In this document: in pieces, positions 43,750 through 53,034 of the stretch
How the letters are laid out: each line of letters opens with the position of its first letter
Position numbering within the stretch: the stretch's first letter is position 1
Source: Robiginitomaculum_A sp036478535
GTDB lineage: Bacteria > Pseudomonadota > Alphaproteobacteria > Caulobacterales > Maricaulaceae
Reading direction: 5' to 3'
Assembly: GCA_965224735.1 (NCBI GenBank)
Contig: OZ245059.1
Span: 744,001 to 808,000 of the forward strand
DNA: 64,000 nt
Program-made: the position numbers and the translations under genes
The notes under the pieces: model-generated
What the model was told of the DNA's origin: nothing
Databases searched by the model: none
The model's input: only the letters and a program-made list of their open reading frames with translations

Positions 43750-45135
43750 CTAACACCATTCCATAACGCCTTTCTCATATTTTATATTTGGCAACACATG
43801 CAATGTGTTGTCCAGAGCTCTCTTTGAGTAGCAGAACTCCTCTACTCTCTTGGTATGCCACTGTTCTTTATGTGTATAGACATAGTCTCTATAAAATAAA
43901 TACCGCGTGTATTGGTGTTGAGCCCACAACATAGGGCTGTCTTCATAAACGAGCTCTTTAGATAATTGATTGCTAAGGTTCGTAAATTTTCGGGTTTTAA
44001 GCTTCATAGATGTATACGTAATCTGTTCTATAGGTCGGCATTGTAATTGTTTTTCTCTGTGCTTGACAAACTTTTGGATTCCTTGTTTGGTCGTAACTCT
44101 ACAAAGGTGTGAGTTCGGTGAGTTAAAAGATGTCATAATACGCTTTTCATAGTCATCAAGCTGTTCAGAATAATCTTGTAACCAAGCTGGACGATGTTGT
44201 ATTTGCTTTTGAATACTATCCATCCAATGTAGCAAATTCATTGCTCGGGTAAAGCGTTTCACACTAAACCATGAGATATCAGCAGTGCTAAAAATGGACT
44301 GTCGCCGCATATTATGGCGAGCAAAATTATTTTCAACAAACTCAAATATTTTAAGCGCCTGAAGGTATATAACCGGATCATCATTCAAAATAGCATAATA
44401 GCTGTATACGCGTGCTTTTAAATTAAAGTATTTCAAATCTGAAGCTGCTCTAAGTTTACTGGTGTCTGAAATGTCAGCACCCTTAAACAATAAAAAACCG
44501 TCAACTTCGGTCATCAATTTTTCAAATTGCGCTAAATCCTGGCTTTGGTTAGCTAATGTTAACTTTATCTCCCATGCCAATAATTTTGCATGGTAGCTGA
44601 CTTTTGCGTCATAATATGCTTTCTCTGGTTTATTGTCTAAACCTATAGATAGTGACACAATTTGTGGAAGTAACGCTTTAAGTTCATCAGTACGATTAAA
44701 ACACATACCCAAATAAACCTGAGGCACATAATCCATATAAAGCTTGTGAAACTCATCTCCCACCTTCCAGGTAAGTTCAAAATTTGGATCAAAGGGGGTC
44801 TCGTTTAGAGCTATTCTTGCCGCATCCAGTTCTCCCTTAAAATATAGTTCTGATACTCCCCTATATCCGTCGTGACTAGGCACAGGATAATCAGGGCCTG
44901 TGGGTGCAAAATAAGCCCAGGTATCCAATAAAGAAGATCCCATACAGTGGTCTAGATGAATTTTCTTACTCACGATTGTTTTAGGGTGTTCTAATTCAAT
45001 CTTGGGTTCATCATTAAACTCGATCGCATCAGGAGAAGAGATAAGCCATTTATTCCTAATTTTCTCACACGAACATAGCCCCAATAATACTCCGACGAGT
45101 ACTACTGGGGGCCATAATGAGGCTAATTTATACAT
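43750..45135 (-). CDS. Predicted lipoprotein of unknown function, partner of the HExxH gene
   Basis: 461 residues. The N-terminus has a lipoprotein signal (LVGVLLGLCSC, lipid Cys probably 23). The rest is mostly helical with many aromatic residues (YFNLKARVYSYYAILNDD, ALKIFEFVENNFARHN) and could form TPR-like repeats; I recognise no family. It starts 6 bases after the stop of the interrupted HExxH gene and has no ribosome site of its own, so the two form an operon. The DNA is visibly AT-richer than the core genes, which suggests transfer. A protective or accessory role for the upstream protein is inference. Confidence 0.65.
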   Translation of the reverse strand: MYKLASLWPPVVLVGVLLGLCSCEKIRNKWLISSPDAIEFNDEPKIELEHPKTIVSKKIHLDHCMGSSLLDTWAYFAPTGPDYPVPSHDGYRGVSELYFKGELDAARIALNETPFDPNFELTWKVGDEFHKLYMDYVPQVYLGMCFNRTDELKALLPQIVSLSIGLDNKPEKAYYDAKVSYHAKLLAWEIKLTLANQSQDLAQFEKLMTEVDGFLLFKGADISDTSKLRAASDLKYFNLKARVYSYYAILNDDPVIYLQALKIFEFVENNFARHNMRRQSIFSTADISWFSVKRFTRAMNLLHWMDSIQKQIQHRPAWLQDYSEQLDDYEKRIMTSFNSPNSHLCRVTTKQGIQKFVKHREKQLQCRPIEQITYTSMKLKTRKFTNLSNQLSKELVYEDSPMLWAQHQYTRYLFYRDYVYTHKEQWHTKRVEEFCYSKRALDNTLHVLPNIKYEKGVMEWC

Positions 45136-45684
45136 TTTTAACTAGGAGCAATTTGCATGGTTTTCCAAATCACCAACCTGAGCTTCTAACTGAGCAATTA
45201 AATCATCTACGATAGCTTGAAACCAAGCTTGATGCGCTTGTTGCTCTGCACCAAAAGTCCCGTGTGATACAACAACATCTAAGGATGGAATAGAGAATAT
45301 ATATGCATGTAAGGACTCATGAATAACTGTATCGATTATATCAGCGTAATCTGTTAAATGCGTACCTAACGTCAATGTATTGGTACCAGAATTAAAATAC
45401 CCCTCTGTACGTCCAGGAGTAGTTATATCATCTGGAATATCAGCAGAAACTATAGTAATATTGGCTAAAGTATTTACTAAATCTGCCAAAGTAAATGTGG
45501 TTGTATTTCCATGAGCATGTTGTTCTGCAGGAATAGAGCCTGTAATATTTGAGCTATTTGTATTTCTCAAAGCTTCAAGAAAATTTGTAAGGATATCAGC
45601 ATGTGTACTGTTCAATTGACCCAAAGGTTGATGTGCCCCTAGATTTGTAGACACCTTGTTTGTTACAATTGGAAGCAAGGAGAT

Positions 45685-45948
45685 ATGAAGATGGGTAAGG
45701 GAATACGGTATACGGACGAGTTCAAACGGGACGCTGTGGCGCAGGTAAAAGAGCGCGGTTATTCGGTCAAAGATGTGTCGGAGCGACTGGGGGTTTGTAC
45801 CAAGTCCATGTATGATTGGATTGGCAAGTTTCATGAACCAGAGCGACCACCCGCTGATATGAACGAGCATGTGCAAGAGAACCGCCGCTTAAAGGCCGAG
45901 CTTAGGCGCGTTACTGAAGAGCGTGATATCTTACGAAGTGCCCTTTAG
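45685..45948 (+). CDS. IS3-family transposase OrfA (copy 2)
   Basis: Same protein as in copy 1: helix-turn-helix followed by a Leu-rich coiled coil, 87 residues, with the ribosome site favouring the second Met at 45691. Confidence 0.92.
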   Translation: MKMGKGIRYTDEFKRDAVAQVKERGYSVKDVSERLGVCTKSMYDWIGKFHEPERPPADMNEHVQENRRLKAELRRVTEERDILRSAL

Positions 45949-45987
45949 GGTGAAAAAGGCCACGGTGTACTTTGCAAAGCAGGCCAA

Positions 45988-46845
45988 GTGAAGTACGCCT
46001 TTATCAAAGCACACCGCATGGAGTTTTCCGTGCGGGCCATGTGCCGCGTGCTGCGCGTTCACCCGAGCGGGTTTTATGCGTGGCTTAAATCGGGCCTGAG
46101 TAAAATGGCTAAGCGGCAACGCCGCCTTACAGGACTTATCAAGCAATCATGGCTAGAGAGCGGCTGCGTTTATGGCTACCGTAAAATTCATCATGACCTG
46201 CTCGATATGGGCGAGACTTGTGCGCCTAATACGGTGGCCAAGCTTATGCAAAAGTGTGGCCTTAGGGCACAAGTCGGCTATAAACGCCGCCCTGGCAAGT
46301 ATGGCATTAAGCCGTCGATTGTGGCGGCTAATCAGTTGAAGCAGAACTTTGATATAGCGCATCCCAATACGGTTTGGGTGACGGACATTACTTACATTAA
46401 GACTCATGAGGGATGGTTGTTTTTATCCGTCGTTATCGACCTATACTCACGCCGTGTTGTTGGGTGGTCAATGGGTGTGCGGATGCAAACAAGTCTGGCT
46501 TTAAATGCTTTATTGATGGCCGTTTGGCGGCGCAGACCGAAGGCGAAAGTGATAGTCCATTCCGATCAAGGCAGCCAGTTTACCAGCCAAGAGTGGCAAT
46601 CTTTTTTAGTCGCTCACAATCTGGAAGCTAGCATGAGCCGGCGTGGAAACTGTTATGATAATGCGGTAGTTGAAAGCTTCTTCCATCTGCTCAAAACCGA
46701 ACGGATCAGACGCAAGACTTACAAAACGCGCCAGCTCGCACGCCAAGACGTGTTCGATTATATTGAAATGTTCTATAATTCTAAGCGAAAGCATGGTAAG
46801 TGCGGGATGTTGTCACCCGCACAGTTTGAGATGGCAACAAAATGA
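45988..46845 (+). CDS. IS3-family transposase OrfB (copy 2), DDE integrase
   Basis: 285 residues with the intact DDE triad (VWVTDITYIKT, VIVHSDQGSQF, NAVVESFFHLLK). It has Val before the catalytic Glu where copy 1 has Ala, and His in KRKHGKCG. Since copy 2 has a clean target duplication, this is probably the active form. Confidence 0.94.
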   Translation: MKYAFIKAHRMEFSVRAMCRVLRVHPSGFYAWLKSGLSKMAKRQRRLTGLIKQSWLESGCVYGYRKIHHDLLDMGETCAPNTVAKLMQKCGLRAQVGYKRRPGKYGIKPSIVAANQLKQNFDIAHPNTVWVTDITYIKTHEGWLFLSVVIDLYSRRVVGWSMGVRMQTSLALNALLMAVWRRRPKAKVIVHSDQGSQFTSQEWQSFLVAHNLEASMSRRGNCYDNAVVESFFHLLKTERIRRKTYKTRQLARQDVFDYIEMFYNSKRKHGKCGMLSPAQFEMATK

Positions 46846-47300
46846 AGTGACAAGGTGTCTACAAATCTAGGGGCACATCAGGTACGATACTTCCATCTGG
46901 TGTGATGGGTAGACCACACAGGTTGATGAGTAAATCGTCTATACTAGGAACTAAGTAATCATTGTACTCAGGGTCATCAAGCCACGGTGGCTTTAAGATA
47001 CCATTATTGTCGTGTCTTATTATGGTTCCATAACTAATAACTTCGTCTTCAGGAGGAGGTGTCTCTGTTTGGTCATCATCTTCATTTTCATCGTCAGATG
47101 CACCATCATATCCAGCCAAACTATAATTGCCAAATCCACCAAACCCTTGCGTTACCAGACTACCAATTGTTGCACCTATTCCAAAAGCACCATAATATGT
47201 TCCGTAAGATGTTACCCCACCACCAGATGTTGACATAATTCATCCTTTTAAATCTGATATTGATCAGAACATAGCAAAATATATAACAACCGCAAGGATT

Positions 47301-48466
47301 GATCTGTATAGGTTCATGTGTTTTGAGACTCATCCGCCATTTGGGTGTTTTTTTATATACTCCATTGGCGTTAGTCCTGCAAGAGCGTGATGTGGTCTGT
47401 ATGTGTTGTATTTTTCAACCGCCTTTCGGAGTTCAAATCCCATGGCTCCGATGCTGTCAGCCAAGAGGTCTCTTTTGTAATAGAATTCTTCCTTAAAGGT
47501 TCTGTTTCCGCGCTCGATGCCGCCGTTATAGGTTGGCCTGCTGGGCGGCAAGACGATGAGTGGAATGTTTACATCTTCACAGGCCTGTTCAAATTTTGCC
47601 ATGAATTCCGAGCCGCCGTCCACCTGTATGGATTTGATTTTAAACGGGGCTTTGTCGATCAATTCCCCCAAGAACCGCTTGGCAGAAGACGCTTTGGCGT
47701 GTGAGTACACTTGAGCATGAATGAATTTTGATTTTCTCTCCCAAGCTTGGAAGTGCTTCACGGTGATACCGTTTTTGCTCACCCTCATGTGGTCGATCTG
47801 CACCCGTTCGCCCATTTTCATGAACTTGTAGGCCTTGTAGACCCAGCGTTTGGCATGGGATTTTCTGAAGTTTGTGTTTCTTTTTGCTCTTGGAGCAGAG
47901 CGTGATTTTGTGATGATACCTTTAGTGAACAAAGTTTTTAATATGCGTCCAACTGTGCTGGCAACTGTGCTGGCGCTTATAGTCTGGCCGTGGTCACGGC
48001 GCAGGACAACGGCAATCTTGTCCTTACCCCATGTCTGATTTTCTCTGCGTATACGCAAGACAAGCTGCTTCTCGGCCTCGCCCCATTTGGGTTTGTTGAG
48101 GCTATGGGGCCGCTTTGAGAGCGGTGTAATTCCGTGTGCAAGCCTATCCAAAACCTTTTTGTAACGATAATATGTCGCCCGCGATATACCGACAAACTCA
48201 GCACATTTACGCTCACTGACACCCTCGAATTTTAGGTTTTGCCGCATGAGCAGTACTGCCGTACCGCGTCTTCGTGCTTGCGCCTGTAGACATCCAGACA
48301 TTCTTGTGTACGCGCCCAAGCGTACAGTTTATAGATATTCGGGTGTAGATATTTGATCTGCATAGCTGCTTCCTCCAGTTTGGTTCGTAACAAACCCAAC
48401 ATGGCGGAAGCAACTTAAATAAAGCAAACCTAAAAAGCCTCACATCTATATGAACTTATACAGTCA
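47301..48466 (-). mobile_element. IS481-type element
   Basis: Imperfect inverted ends: CTGTATAGGTTCAT at 47304-47317 and ATGAACTTATACAG at 48450-48463. One transposase gene reads leftwards. The outer limits are accurate to a few bases only; no target duplication was found. Confidence 0.7.
47330..48363 (-). pseudogene. IS481-type transposase, one-base frameshift near residue 40
   Basis: The natural start is ATG 48363, with GGAGG 8 bases upstream: MQIKYLHPNIYKLYAWARTQ, ECLDVYRRKHEDAVRQYC. The frame then breaks near 48250 and the other frame continues LMRQNLKFEGVSERKCAEF, with the catalytic domain: Asp in VQIDHMRVSKNG, Asp in IQVDGGSEFMAKF, Glu in GGIERGNRTFKEEF. A single lost base would explain it. 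An internal start could still give the 320-residue core. Confidence 0.75.
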
Positions 48467-48476
48467 CCCCCCGTTA

Positions 48477-48500
48477 ACGGGGATGAGAGCCCCGTTTTTA
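48477..48500 (+). terminator. Hairpin with U-run
   Basis: ACGGGG / CCCCGT stem with a 7-base loop, followed by TTTTA, in the gap between the IS481 element and the prophage genes. No plus-strand gene ends here, so it may be a leftover. Confidence 0.5.
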
Positions 48501-48588
48501 GTTCGCGCACAGGGTTACAGACCACAAAAAATGTGATTTATGAGAAAATGTTTGTTTTTTGGTGTGAAATGTGCTCTAAGATCTATAC

Positions 48589-48657
48589 AGAGACTGGAGT
48601 AAGGAGCTCCTGACATTGTGATCAGCGCGGACTGTCCGACCCGCCCAGTCTCTTTTC
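48589..48657. other. Long-stem hairpin downstream of the prophage gene
   Basis: AGAGACTGG at 48589 pairs with CCAGTCTCT at 48645-48653 across about 47 bases that include the palindrome GGAGCTCC; TTTT follows on the plus strand. The gene at 48661 ends just beside it. It may end transcription or encode a small RNA; not resolved. Confidence 0.4.
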
Positions 48658-48660
48658 ATT

Positions 48661-49905
48661 TTATTCTTCATTAAATTTAAGCGGATGTTGATCTCCCCTA
48701 AATTTTTTCACTGGGTTTAACCCCAGCCTATAGAATGTTTTAACATAGAGTTCACTCTGGTCATTTGTTGTTTTAACAACGAGCCTATATTTCTCACCGT
48801 CTTTGGCTGTGATAATGTAAATTATAATGCTGGAATTTTTTGGGTCTGCATATCGTTTGGCAATCTCAATATTTTCTTGAATGCGAACCCAATGTTCTGG
48901 CTTTACATATTTTTTTGGGGTTTTGTTAATACTGTGGTGCTTTGCAGTCTGTTGACTTAATAAAACAGTGCGGGATTTGGATTTAAGATACTTAGCGTCA
49001 TTTTCAGGAACAATTGCAACAGGATATGTGCTTAATCGTTCGCCCAATATGTGAGCTTTAAACTCATCATCGCGCACCAAATCAGAAATAGCTATACGTG
49101 CTAAATCTGGTGGTGCCTTTTCCAAGGCTTCAGACAAAAACATTTTAATATTTTTTCTGCGAGATAACCCTGGATTGGTGTGCCAGCCTGGATCGATACC
49201 GCGCGGTACGTCTGTCACTTGGCCTGTGCGTTTATTAATATGTTTATCGCGGGGAATTTTCGGAGCGGGCTTACCCCTATAGCCAAGCTTCTTGGCCTCA
49301 TCTACACTCACCGTTCTGTGGCTGCATTTACAGCCCCAGCCATTGGGGGCAAACCATTCACGCCAGAACGGATCATCGACAGGCAGGATGATACCCGCTT
49401 TATCTGCATGCAACGGTCGATGGTTTTCAGAAGGGCCAAGCTTGTAGATGATATAAGGCGACATATCTTTGTTGTTTTGTATGCGCTCCCATTGCCCTGC
49501 TGCGCGGGCAGTACGGACATTGGCCCAATAGATTGTCCGCAAGCGGCGCGGCGAACCAAGCCGGGCTTTGACCTTTTTGCCTGTCTTTGGATCAACAAGC
49601 GTTTTGGTGCCCCACCATCCACGAGCCTTTAACCGGGGTTTAAGCCGCTTTTGAAACTCGCTATAGGGCAGGCCTTCGTCGAGGGCACGCTGTATCTCCT
49701 CGCGAATATCAGTGAGCACATTAATTTGTGTGGCTTTAGACACGGTAAAATCAAAGGCGTGTTCTTCTGGGTAAACATCAAGCCAACTGAATGCAGGTTT
49801 TAGACCTTTATTTTTAAGAAAGTCCGTAACCGCTCTTGGCGGCTTGGGCTTAAAATCATAACCATCCACAGCATTTCCTTTCTTCAACCACTTAGTCGGT
49901 TGCAT
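48661..49905 (-). CDS. Mu gpF-like phage head morphogenesis protein with C-terminal nuclease-like extension
   Basis: From ATG 49905, about 414 residues. The middle has the Mu-F/SPP1-gp7 features TIYWANVRTARAAGQWERI and WREWFAPNGWGCKCSHRTVSVDEA (residues about 115-230). The C-terminal 120 residues (VKPEHWVRIQENIEIAKRYA, IIIYIITAKDGEKYRLVVKT) look like the small barnase/EndoU-type nuclease domains often attached to such proteins. In phages gpF-like proteins help assemble the head on the portal. Orphan gene of a prophage remnant; it overlaps the portal gene by 14 bases. Confidence 0.8.
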   Translation of the reverse strand: MQPTKWLKKGNAVDGYDFKPKPPRAVTDFLKNKGLKPAFSWLDVYPEEHAFDFTVSKATQINVLTDIREEIQRALDEGLPYSEFQKRLKPRLKARGWWGTKTLVDPKTGKKVKARLGSPRRLRTIYWANVRTARAAGQWERIQNNKDMSPYIIYKLGPSENHRPLHADKAGIILPVDDPFWREWFAPNGWGCKCSHRTVSVDEAKKLGYRGKPAPKIPRDKHINKRTGQVTDVPRGIDPGWHTNPGLSRRKNIKMFLSEALEKAPPDLARIAISDLVRDDEFKAHILGERLSTYPVAIVPENDAKYLKSKSRTVLLSQQTAKHHSINKTPKKYVKPEHWVRIQENIEIAKRYADPKNSSIIIYIITAKDGEKYRLVVKTTNDQSELYVKTFYRLGLNPVKKFRGDQHPLKFNEE

Positions 49906-51133
49906 CGCCCACAGCGCGGGCGGCGGCGGTAGCAATACGCAACGAGTTGGCTAAAGCAGATGGGTCAGTGTCCGGGTAACTTGCAAGTAAAGCGGCAATA
50001 GCTTCGCCGTATGAACTGGCTGTCTCTATCGCCGCTATCGGCGCATCTAAAAGACCCGAACTAACCCGCTCCCAGTCATCAAGAGAACCGCCAATAATAT
50101 CATCAATAATCTCTTCAGCTTCGGGCGAACCATTAGCGGCTGCCATTGCTATGCGTTGCCGTGCAGTTTGCGCCTGATCAGTCGCAGGGGCCGTGTTACC
50201 TGTGGCTGGCGTTAGCAATTTTTCACCTGCTGCCGGGACAGAAATGGCAAAACGTTGATAGGCATAGTTTTGGGAAACGGGTAAGCCGATCCCAACCAGT
50301 GTCTGCACAACGGTAACCAAGACCTTTAAATCTTCCGGGGAAAGCACCGGAGCCGTCAAAAGCGGGTAACGCAGTTGGCGGCCAAAATTCAGATCAATAA
50401 ACGGCCCCAGCACAAAGCGCATAACCGTGGAACAAATTCGCCTTGCATCAGACCGGGTGATATCATGCCGCACTTCATTGTGCGTGGTGCTCTGGGCATT
50501 GCTAGCGCCGTCGTCCGTTGTCATGGTTTGGCCAAGCACGGATTTCGATATTAATTGCTGGCAGTATTTTGCCAGGGCTTTGAATACATCGCCATTGGCG
50601 CTGCTGGCTGATTCCACAAATTCTATCATCATGGATTGCGGAATAGCTGCGGCGGCATCGGTGCCAATGTTTTGCAAGGCGCTGACAAGCTTGGCCACAT
50701 CTTCATCGGATGTGTTCGGGCCATATTTACCAACCCTAAACGGCTGGCCGTAAGTTTCCACAAACCCAACCCAGTCTTTGGCGGTGAAGTTCTCGAACAT
50801 ATAAGGCCATGCACAAGCGCGCGCCAGAGCCGCCCGATGCGGGGCACCAGATTTAAGCTTGGAAAAATGGGTGATATATTTAAACGGCTCCAACGGTAGA
50901 CCATCTCGCACATTTTTGTCTTTAATCCGCAAACCCCGACCGCTCGGGTCAAGCTGGAACAGGCGCGGGTCTTGTCGTTCCCATGCTACTGGCACCCAAG
51001 GCGCGGCGCTGTTGGCTCCCTGTGTATCCCAAATCTGGTTGACCACAGCAAAGCCTTTGCCCAGCGCATCCAATAAACCCTGAACCAGCTCGATAAAACC
51101 GTCGCCGCGAATCAAATCGGAACGGGGTTGCAT
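49892..51133 (-). pseudogene. Mu gp29-like portal protein (DUF935), N-terminus lost
   Basis: About 413 residues remain of a family that is usually near 500. It reads GFIELVQGLLDALGKGFAVV, WVPVAWERQDPRLFQLDP, LVSALQNIGTDAAAAIPQSM and FIDLNFGRQLRYPLL, typical of DUF935 portals through which DNA enters the head. The upstream part is cut at about 51130, where unrelated sequence on the other strand begins. Together with the gpF gene this is all that is left of a Mu-like prophage. Confidence 0.8.
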
Positions 51134-51322
51134 TTAGGCTCCGAAGAGGATTCTGGAAGACAAGGCCTTTACTTGCACGATGACTACTATGATCCCACGT
51201 CTGGTATTTTTGCAATGATAATGCACGGAAGAAAAGAAGTTGATCCATTGAAAAAGGGACTAATTGATACCATATATTTCGATAATACTGAGGCTAATAG
51301 AAAATGTTTGGGATTGGATTAG
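51128..51322 (+). pseudogene. C-terminal end of an unknown protein, possibly an effector
   Basis: About 63 codons (SGRQGLYLHDDYYDPTSGIF, DTIYFDNTEANRKCLGLD) with a junction to prophage DNA at its 5' end. It ends 2 bases before the lipoprotein gene on the same strand, the order seen in effector-immunity pairs. I recognise no domain. Confidence 0.4.
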
Positions 51323-51636
51323 GAATGATTAAATATAGTATTATTTGTTTTTTGTTTTCTACATTTGCATGTTCATGCTCCTCATCAGCTCTTCCATTTG
51401 GCCATATGTTAGGAAAAAACACACCTTTAGTGTTTGAGGTTGACGTAACTAAACATCTTAGGAGCTACGAAAAAAGGTTTTGGATCAGTGATAAGGGAAT
51501 GTACAAAGTTTCGTACTCATGGAGTTATGAAGTGCTTGGGTAAACCCGCCGTGTGTGATTCGCTAAGTATTGTGGAGACTGGAGTGTGGGTTGGTATAGT
51601 GAATGTGTTCACACATAAATTATTGAGGAGACCATT

Positions 51637-52674
51637 ATGAACGTATTTGTAGGATTGGATATATCACTTGAAGAGACGGCTGTTTGCGTAGTTGATAAGG
51701 ACGGCAAGGTGCTAAAACAAGTGTCGGTTATGACGGAGCCAGAAGCAATTGCGCCTGTACTGAAGCCATTTGCTGGCCGTATTGAACGGGTTGGATTTGA
51801 GGCCAGCAGCCTGTCGCCTTGGCTGAGCAATGAACTTATCAAGCTAGGCTTCCCGGCGATTGTTGTCGAGACGCGCCATATGGCAAGCGCGCTTGGGGCG
51901 ATGCGCAACAAGACGGATCGCAATGATGCGCGAGGACTTGCCCATATGATGCGCACAGGATGGTTCAGACAGGTGCATGTCAAGAGCGATAACAGCCACC
52001 GTTTGCGGATATTGTTGACCAATCGCCGCATGTTAAAGCGTAAATTTATCGATATTGAAAACGCCATTCGCGGGACGCTCAAGGTGTTTGGCATTAAGAT
52101 GAACCGTTCGACCAGAGGAAATTTCGAGCGCGATTTGTTGATGAAGTTGGAGAATGAAGACCCCATGCTGCGCGATATGACGGCCAGTATGTTATCGGTC
52201 AGGCATACGCTTTTGGAGCAACATAATAAGTTCCACAAACTGCTTGTGCAAACGGTGCGCGAAGATGAAGTTTGCCGCCGGTTTATGACGGTGCCAGGCG
52301 TCGGCCCGGTGACTTCACTTGCCTTTAAAACAACCATTGATGACCCGTCTAGGTTTGCAAAATCAAAGACGGTCGGGGCGCATTTGGGCCTAACACCGAA
52401 GCGATACCAATCGGGGACGGTGGACTATGACGGGCGCATATCCAAGTGCGGCGACCCTGAAATGCGCTCGCTTCTTTATGAAGCAGCCCAGTCAATGCTC
52501 ACCCGTGTACAGAGCTGGTCGGTGCTCAAAGCCTGGGGGATGAGCATACAAAAGCGGGCTGGAAAGCGCCGCGCCATTGTTGCCGTTGCCCGCAAACTAG
52601 CGACAATATTACACCGAATGTGGGTGGACGGAACAGAGTTTAAGGCGAGCCGCGACGAACTGAACGCGGCCTAA
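51637..52674 (+). CDS. IS110-family (DEDD) transposase / bridge-RNA-guided recombinase
   Basis: 345 residues. The RuvC-like DEDD half starts NVFVGLDISLEETAVCVVD and contains RIERVGFEASSLSPWLSNE and RNKTDRNDARGLAHMM. The C-terminal half has FMTVPGVGPVTSLAFKTTI, HLGLTPKRYQSG and KRAGKRRAIVAVARKLATIL around the expected catalytic serine region. Recent work shows that this family uses an RNA from its non-coding end to choose donor and target. The gene is intact. Ribosome site: TTGAGGAG before the ATG. Confidence 0.95.
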   Translation: MNVFVGLDISLEETAVCVVDKDGKVLKQVSVMTEPEAIAPVLKPFAGRIERVGFEASSLSPWLSNELIKLGFPAIVVETRHMASALGAMRNKTDRNDARGLAHMMRTGWFRQVHVKSDNSHRLRILLTNRRMLKRKFIDIENAIRGTLKVFGIKMNRSTRGNFERDLLMKLENEDPMLRDMTASMLSVRHTLLEQHNKFHKLLVQTVREDEVCRRFMTVPGVGPVTSLAFKTTIDDPSRFAKSKTVGAHLGLTPKRYQSGTVDYDGRISKCGDPEMRSLLYEAAQSMLTRVQSWSVLKAWGMSIQKRAGKRRAIVAVARKLATILHRMWVDGTEFKASRDELNAA

Positions 52675-53034
52675 TCGCAACACATAAACACAAGAATGGA
52701 GACAGAAAACTAAGTAAAATATAATCAACAATCTTCCGAATTCCACGTAAAGTGGATGGCTCCAAGACGGGGTCGCGGGAGGGATGATCCCGCTATCTTG
52801 CCGGCACTGAGTAATTATTATGACGAATTATTTAAGTGCGTTTGCAGTGCTTCTGGACGTCCATCCCCTCTGAAAACAGCATGTGCGGGTCACAAATGAT
52901 CGAGCACGAAGTAGTGCATGAACCGTCTGGGAAGCCAAAAAATTACAGCGCAATACTGCGCGCAAAATGAAGATGTGCAGACATGAAAGGAAAATGGTAT
53001 GTTTGGAAAAAGACCAATTTGGGTTGACAAAAGG
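52675..53034 (+). ncRNA. Candidate bridge RNA region of the IS1111-type element
   Basis: The 3' non-coding end, where IS1111-group elements carry their bridge RNA. It has a GCGGGA / TCCCGC hairpin (about 52775-52793). Directly after it, TATCTTGCC at 52794-52802 is the exact reverse complement of the right target flank GGCAAGATA (53050-53058), as expected for a right-target guide. AGTGCTT at 52846-52852 equals the left flank just before the core (51531-51537), but 7 bases can match by chance. The true ends of the RNA are not defined. No coding frame is supported here. Confidence 0.6.

Larger units (their letters stand above)
45629..46880 (+). mobile_element. IS3-family element, copy 2 (1252 bp)
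   Basis: Ends TGATGTGCCCC ... GGGGCACATCA, flanked by a 3-base direct repeat GGT (45626-45628 and 46881-46883), the normal target duplication of this family. Nearly identical to copy 1 and in the same orientation. It splits the HExxH gene. Confidence 0.96.
45142..47236 (-). pseudogene. HExxH (zincin-type) protein gene interrupted by IS3 copy 2
   Basis: The N-terminal part (47236 down to 46881) starts with a good ribosome site (AAGGATG) and reads STSGGGVTSYGTYYGAFGIG, Gly-rich, then an acidic linker. The C-terminal part (45628 to 45142) contains IIDTVIHESLHAYIF: a HExxH metal site. Removing the IS and one GGT duplication joins them in frame (GSIV-P-LGQLN) into about 279 codons, with HESLH at about 221-225. 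Family unknown; the end resembles metallopeptidase toxin domains of polymorphic systems. No signal peptide is seen. Confidence 0.85.

Noticed and set aside
30075..46880. Composite transposon formed by the two IS3 copies
   Set aside because: Copy 2 has its own GGT duplication on both sides, showing a separate simple insertion, and the outer flanks of the pair (AAC and GGT) do not match.
48589..51585. Shared GAGACTGGAG at 48591 and 51573 as a common element end
   Set aside because: Only about 10 bases agree, the surroundings differ, and the IS1111 end is fixed by the interrupted gene at 51541.
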